From: Hyphomonas sp. | Lineage (GTDB): Bacteria > Pseudomonadota > Alphaproteobacteria > Caulobacterales > Hyphomonadaceae | Reading direction: 5' to 3' | DNA: 56,847 bases | Assembly (NCBI GenBank): GCA_002700305.1 | Contig: PACZ01000049.1 | Coordinates: forward strand, 3,759 to 60,605 | In this document: positions 52,919 through 56,847 of the stretch, in pieces | Position numbering within the stretch: position 1 is the stretch's first letter | Layout: each line of letters starts with the position of its first letter | The notes under the pieces: generated by a model | Told to the model about the DNA's origin: nothing | What the model saw: only the letters and a program-made list of their open reading frames with translations | Databases searched by the model: none | Position numbers and translations under genes: made by a program

Positions 52919-53659
52919 TTAATTTCCCGGTTGTTCCAGCGCAACGACGCGGTAACCCTCAGACTTCAATGACTGCAGCAGAAGACGTGTGCGCCATGCG
53001 GATCTGGAAAACGGATCGTGCAGCAACACCATGCCGCGCCGGTTGTGCTGTTCCAGCATGGTCAGGATCTGCGCGACGGAGTCTTCCGGGGTAATCCCGG
53101 TCCAGTCGGCGCCGTCCACCGTCACGGTGACGTCGATCAGGCCTTCGGCCTTGATCGCTTCAGAGAGTTCCGGCGTGGTGGCGATGAACGGAAAGCGGAA
53201 GAGCGGTGTGTCCTCTCCGATTGCCGCAGACACGGCCGCCTGCCCATGGAGGGCGTTTGCAACGGCTTCCTCCAGCGGAAGGTCGGCCAAATTCGCATGG
53301 TCCCAGCTGTGGCTGCCGACCGTATGGCCGGCCTCGCGGATCGATTTTGCGATGCCCGGCCAGGCTTCCGCCTTGTTTCCCTGAAGGAAGAAGGTGGCCT
53401 GTGTACACTCTTTCGACAGCTCTTTCATGACGCGCTTGGTGCGGTGCCAGGCCGGGCCGTCATCAAAGGTGAGGATCACTTCGCCGCGCTTCAGCAGCTC
53501 ATAAGGCGGCGGCGACTCGGGCGTCAGCATCAGCGTGCGGGAAACGCCCAGTGCATCCGGCCCGCACTCTGTTTCTGATGCGGCATCAAGGCATGCAGAG
53601 ATCATGACGAGGCCTGCAAAGGCAGTCGCTCGCAGCAGGGGGCGCAGGGCAGGTCGCAT
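52919..53659 (-). CDS. polysaccharide deacetylase (CE4 family)
   Basis: 246 residues. A lipoprotein-type signal (LVMISAC) is followed by the NodB homology domain: TFDDGP (motif 1), HSWDH (motif 2), RFPF (motif 3) and LLHDPF (motif 5). Metal-dependent removal of N- or O-acetyl groups from peptidoglycan or exopolysaccharide is the family reaction. It lies directly upstream of the O-acylation pair and may act on the same glycan. Confidence 0.9.
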   Translation of the reverse strand: MRPALRPLLRATAFAGLVMISACLDAASETECGPDALGVSRTLMLTPESPPPYELLKRGEVILTFDDGPAWHRTKRVMKELSKECTQATFFLQGNKAEAWPGIAKSIREAGHTVGSHSWDHANLADLPLEEAVANALHGQAAVSAAIGEDTPLFRFPFIATTPELSEAIKAEGLIDVTVTVDGADWTGITPEDSVAQILTMLEQHNRRGMVLLHDPFSRSAWRTRLLLQSLKSEGYRVVALEQPGN

Positions 53660-53870
53660 CGGAGAATCCCGTTCCGGAAGGGCTGTCCTGACGCTAGCAA
53701 GGAATGGGCCGCCCTGTCAGCAAGCCGCCCCGAAAGTGCGGTGACGCTGCGGCAATCCGCTGGGTGAGCGGCGAGATTGCCTCCCGCTTGCCCTTGCCAT
53801 TGAAATTGGGGCGATTATCAAGCACTTCGGACAAAACATATGACACTCTTTTGGCAAGGAGCCCGGGCGA

Positions 53871-55403
53871 ATGCAGGATGTGATCGAAGCACTGGAGCAG
53901 AAACGCGAACAGGCCCGCCTCGGCGGCGGTGAGCGGCGGATCGAATCCCAGCACGCCAAAGGCAAGCTGACGGCCCGCGAACGGATCGCCGTCCTGCTCG
54001 ATGAGGGCAGCTTCGAAGAGTATGACATGTTCGTGGAGCACCAGTGCTCTGACTTCGGCATGGAAAGCCAGCGCATCCCCGGCGACGGCGTCGTCACCGG
54101 CCAGGGCACGGTCAATGGCCGCCTCGTTTACGTCTTCTCGAAAGACTTCACCGTTTTCGGCGGCTCGCTCTCCAAGGCGCACGCCGCGAAGATCGTGAAG
54201 GTCCAGCAGGCGGCGGCCCGCGTCGGCGCCCCGGTGATCGGCATTTTCGATGCCGGCGGCGCGCGTATCCAGGAAGGCGTGGACAGCCTCGCCGGCTATG
54301 CCGACATCTTCATGGAGAATGTGCTTTCCTCCGGCGTCATCCCGCAGATCTCCGTCATCATGGGCCCGTGCGCTGGCGGCGACGTCTATTCCCCGGCCAT
54401 GACGGACTTCATCTTCATGGTGAAGGATACCTCCTACATGTACGTCACTGGCCCGGACGTGGTGAAAACCGTGACGAATGAGGAAGTGACCCACGAGTCG
54501 CTCGGCGGGGCCTCCGTGCATGCGGCTAAGTCCGGCGTGGTGGATGGCGCGTTCGAGAATGACATCGAGGCGCTGGTGCAGATGCGCCGCCTGATCGACT
54601 TCCTGCCCGGTTCCAACCGCGAAGACCCGCCGGTGCGTGACGTGTTCGACGATGTTGAGCGGATCGATGAAAGCCTCGACACGCTGATCCCGCCGAACCC
54701 GAACTCGCCTTACGACATGCGCGAACTGATCGAGAAAGTGGCCGACGAAGGCGACTTCTTCGAGATCAGCCCGAAATTCGGCGCCAACGTGCTCTGCGGC
54801 TTCGGCCGGATCGAAGGCTCGACCGTGGGCTTCGTCGCCAACCAGCCGATGACGCTGGCCGGCGTTCTGGACATCGACGCCTCCCGCAAGGCGGCGCGGT
54901 TCGTGCGCTTCTGCGACTGTTTCAACATTCCGATCGTCACCTTCGTGGACGTGCCGGGCTTCATGCCGGGCACCAAGCAGGAATATGGCGGCCTCATCAA
55001 ACATGGCGCGAAGCTGCTGTTCGCCTATGCTGAGGCCACTGTGCCGAAAGTCACCGTCATTACACGGAAAGCCTATGGCGGCGCCTATGACGTGATGAGC
55101 TCCAAGCATTTGCGCGGCGACGTGAACTATGCCTGGCCGACGGCCGAGATCGCCGTGATGGGCGCCAAGGGCGCGGTCGAAATCATCTTCCGGAAAGACA
55201 TCGGCGACGCCGAAAAGATCGCCGAGCATACGAAAATGTACGAGGACAATTTCGCAAACCCGTACGTCGCCGCGCGCAAGGGCTATATCGACGACATCAT
55301 CATGCCCCACTCAACCCGCCGGCGCGTGGCGAAGTCTCTCCGCACACTGAAAAACAAGCAGCTGGAAAACCCGTGGAAGAAGCACGATAATATTCCGCTG
55401 TAG
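53871..55403 (+). CDS. pccB: propionyl/acyl-CoA carboxylase beta subunit
   Basis: 510 residues forming two crotonase-like halves. Typical stretches: [79 protein letters not shown] and, in the second half, [55 protein letters not shown]. It transfers carboxyl from biotin to propionyl-CoA (or acetyl-CoA). The alpha subunit gene is not next to it on this side. GGAG precedes the ATG. The next gene begins 9 bases later on the opposite strand and looks foreign. Confidence 0.95.
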   Translation: MQDVIEALEQKREQARLGGGERRIESQHAKGKLTARERIAVLLDEGSFEEYDMFVEHQCSDFGMESQRIPGDGVVTGQGTVNGRLVYVFSKDFTVFGGSLSKAHAAKIVKVQQAAARVGAPVIGIFDAGGARIQEGVDSLAGYADIFMENVLSSGVIPQISVIMGPCAGGDVYSPAMTDFIFMVKDTSYMYVTGPDVVKTVTNEEVTHESLGGASVHAAKSGVVDGAFENDIEALVQMRRLIDFLPGSNREDPPVRDVFDDVERIDESLDTLIPPNPNSPYDMRELIEKVADEGDFFEISPKFGANVLCGFGRIEGSTVGFVANQPMTLAGVLDIDASRKAARFVRFCDCFNIPIVTFVDVPGFMPGTKQEYGGLIKHGAKLLFAYAEATVPKVTVITRKAYGGAYDVMSSKHLRGDVNYAWPTAEIAVMGAKGAVEIIFRKDIGDAEKIAEHTKMYEDNFANPYVAARKGYIDDIIMPHSTRRRVAKSLRTLKNKQLENPWKKHDNIPL

Positions 55404-55412
55404 GGGCGCAGA

Positions 55413-56762
55413 TTACATCGTTTTCAGGGCATTTGCGGCGGCTCGAATTCGAGCCTTGATCGCTGCTTCATCAAGGTTGGCTAGATCGCCAATATTTTCG
55501 GTGAACTTGTCCAATTGCTCTTTCGAAACGCGGTCTGTTATTCGGAGCCCAAAGGTGGTTGGCATAGCAAGCTCATCTGCTTGCTCGCTATTTTTCATAT
55601 TCCTTGGATCAAGATAATATAGGTTCACAAGAAATTGTGGGTTCATAACCGTATCGGAAGGCAACCCGAGTTCGTTTGCAGCTCGAAGCACCACAGATTC
55701 CTCAGTTAACCACCACGTGCTAAGCCCATAGATGTCTGAGCCAACTTTTTCTTTGCGCTGAGTACGTTCTCGCGCCACGTGAAGCAATATTTGAGCATCA
55801 TTTTTTGCGAGGATTGTGTTTGTTTTTGTGATGCTCTGCTCACGAACAGAAACGATTTTATCGGTGAGCTTTTCAAGGGCATACCTATCAAGCCCTTCTA
55901 TTATTTCGTGTTCTTCTACAAATTGCAGTTTGAACTTGTTTAATAGGAAGGACCCGAAATCATCTTCCCGCTTCGCGTCCCGCGAATACCATAATGGTGA
56001 CCCGAAATTGGACAGATAGTTTTGCCAGTTCTTTGGGGATGCGGTGTGTTTATCGGGCTCTAGGTACGCATAGTAAAATGCCCTAATCAATATTTTGTCG
56101 AAGTGCTTCGTTTGCTCTATTTGTACGTGCCTGAACCACTTTTCATGTTCTGCGATGAATTCTGAGTTGGTGGAACACAAATGGTGATAGACTTCCTTCA
56201 TGATCTGTCGGGTTAGGTATACCTTTACCCCAGAGTCGGTAAGTAGAGATATGGTGTTGGTCATTGCACGGCTTTCCGGCTTCACCAAAGTTTCCGACAG
56301 CATGCGGACAAGAATATCCGCTCCGATATACAGCCGTAGGCGACGTGCCATTTCTGAGAAGTAGCTTGTTATCGCTACGTCGCCATCCATTAAAAAATGG
56401 ATCGAAAAATATTTCATGAGCAATTGAATATAAGCTCTTTCACTCTTGTTTGATGAGTAAAATACATTTCTGACTATTAAAGATGTGCTGTCTCTGCATA
56501 TGTCCTTCTCCGACTTGTCTAGAGGTTGGAGCTCCAAGAACTCGTCGATTATTTCGAAAACTCTAATATCATTGTCGGCGCCAATTTTGTGAAATGACGC
56601 AATAAAATTGATCGCTTGGCGTCTATATGTTTCGATCACGACTTTTCGGATTGCTGATATCACAAATGGCCGCAATTGTTCCGGAAGGTCTTGTTGGGTA
56701 GTTTGGATTCGGCGATGAATGCTTGCGGCAAACTCTTCTTCCGACGACTTGCTCTGCCCCAC
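55413..56762 (-). CDS. A+T-rich gene, PIN-like domain protein (putative)
   Basis: 449 residues. The central part (about 150-220) reads like a PIN nuclease fold: GADILVRMLSETL (acidic residue at the first PIN Asp position), then VKVYLTRQIMKEVYHHL (conserved Glu), and later NDAQILLHVARERT and LSTWWLTEES (where PIN proteins have further acids and a T-D pair). The match is by eye and incomplete. Helical flanking regions are unassigned. Base composition is clearly lower in G+C than pccB, a sign of transfer. The frame starts with GTG and has an in-frame stop eight codons upstream. A role in RNA cleavage or phage defence is a guess. Confidence 0.6.
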   Translation of the reverse strand: MGQSKSSEEEFAASIHRRIQTTQQDLPEQLRPFVISAIRKVVIETYRRQAINFIASFHKIGADNDIRVFEIIDEFLELQPLDKSEKDICRDSTSLIVRNVFYSSNKSERAYIQLLMKYFSIHFLMDGDVAITSYFSEMARRLRLYIGADILVRMLSETLVKPESRAMTNTISLLTDSGVKVYLTRQIMKEVYHHLCSTNSEFIAEHEKWFRHVQIEQTKHFDKILIRAFYYAYLEPDKHTASPKNWQNYLSNFGSPLWYSRDAKREDDFGSFLLNKFKLQFVEEHEIIEGLDRYALEKLTDKIVSVREQSITKTNTILAKNDAQILLHVARERTQRKEKVGSDIYGLSTWWLTEESVVLRAANELGLPSDTVMNPQFLVNLYYLDPRNMKNSEQADELAMPTTFGLRITDRVSKEQLDKFTENIGDLANLDEAAIKARIRAAANALKTM

Positions 56763-56802
56763 AGGGGTGGTCCACCGGTAATGTTAGTCCGGCGGTTTCC
56801 AC

Positions 56803-56824
56803 GTAGCGGCGTTCATGCCGCTAC
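56803..56824. repeat. 8-bp inverted repeat at the window edge
   Basis: GTAGCGGC (56803-56810) and GCCGCTAC (56817-56824) enclose 6 bases. It lies 40 bases upstream of the PIN-like gene. It might be a structured leader, a REP-type repeat or part of a mobile element end. The window stops 23 bases later, so this cannot be decided. Confidence 0.35.
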
Positions 56825-56847
56825 CTCGTCACAGTAAGGCGGTATGA

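Noticed and set aside
53694-55310. 538-codon frame antisense to pccB
   Set aside because: Its translation is a His/Asp-rich shadow produced by codon bias of the pccB strand; pccB is a clear family member.
1-56847. CRISPR arrays, integrases, complete insertion sequences, rRNA genes
   Set aside because: None were seen on either strand; island calls rest on the tRNA repeat and composition only.

Overview
The window looks like part of an alphaproteobacterial chromosome. Pointers are an ATP12-type F1-ATPase chaperone, an acyl-CoA carboxylase beta chain, a DUF1800/DUF1501 pair, a TGTAAC-N16-CGTC ECF promoter and moderately high G+C. A Hyphomonadaceae-like host would fit, but that is inference. About 55 protein genes, one frameshifted gene and one tRNA can be supported.

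Region 1 (1-22 kb) is a metal and stress region. It opens with a three-gene ECF sigma cassette with the layout of cnrYXH (730-2067), including all five CnrX metal ligands at CnrX spacing. A drug/metabolite exporter, a Met/His-rich periplasmic protein and an orphan Rieske protein follow. A Cys-tailed ECF sigma factor (7775-8359) lies upstream of a CPH-type copper ATPase, DUF2933 and an ICMT-like gene. Divergent to it, cfa-ppk2 sits behind a near-canonical ECF promoter. Next come a membrane-anchored AlbA_2 protein preceded by a 10-codon coupled leader, a frameshifted FAD reductase and a DUF6629 protein. A long leftward copper block (21746 to 14296) then carries a CusF-like lipoprotein, CopA oxidase, CopB, SHOCT, a DUF2231-NTF2 fusion, DUF5676, DUF411, an APC permease and a K+ channel-like protein.

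Region 2 (22-43 kb) is an envelope and efflux island, all genes leftward. It has a glycosylation block (two ArnT/GT39 transferases, a DPM1-type GT2, an AsnB amidotransferase and GtrA), FkbM, an exported protein of unknown function, a MlaC-like protein, two paralogous membrane-tethered LuxR-type regulators, and a seven-gene overlapping operon (PepSY, response regulator, histidine kinase, TolC, adaptor, RND pump, PAP2). Its right edge is an intact tRNA-Gly(CCC) gene. A degenerate copy of the tRNA 3' end plus its flank lies at 21981-22105, as expected for tRNA-targeted integration and possibly for two elements in tandem. No integrase is visible.

Region 3 (43.3-55.4 kb) looks like core chromosome: crcB, an RluC/D-type pseudouridine synthase, a HAD phosphatase, ATP12, DUF1501/DUF1800, a secreted basic protein, an MBOAT/SGNH/polysaccharide deacetylase group and pccB. 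Region 4 (55.4 kb to the end) holds one A+T-rich gene with PIN-nuclease-like features directly after pccB, followed by a hairpin at the window edge.

The most novel-looking content is regulatory: two different metal-type ECF sigma systems, the coupled mini-ORF, a shared operator-like motif before both membrane LuxR genes and the efflux operon, and a perfect 14-bp palindrome upstream of the mlaC-like gene.
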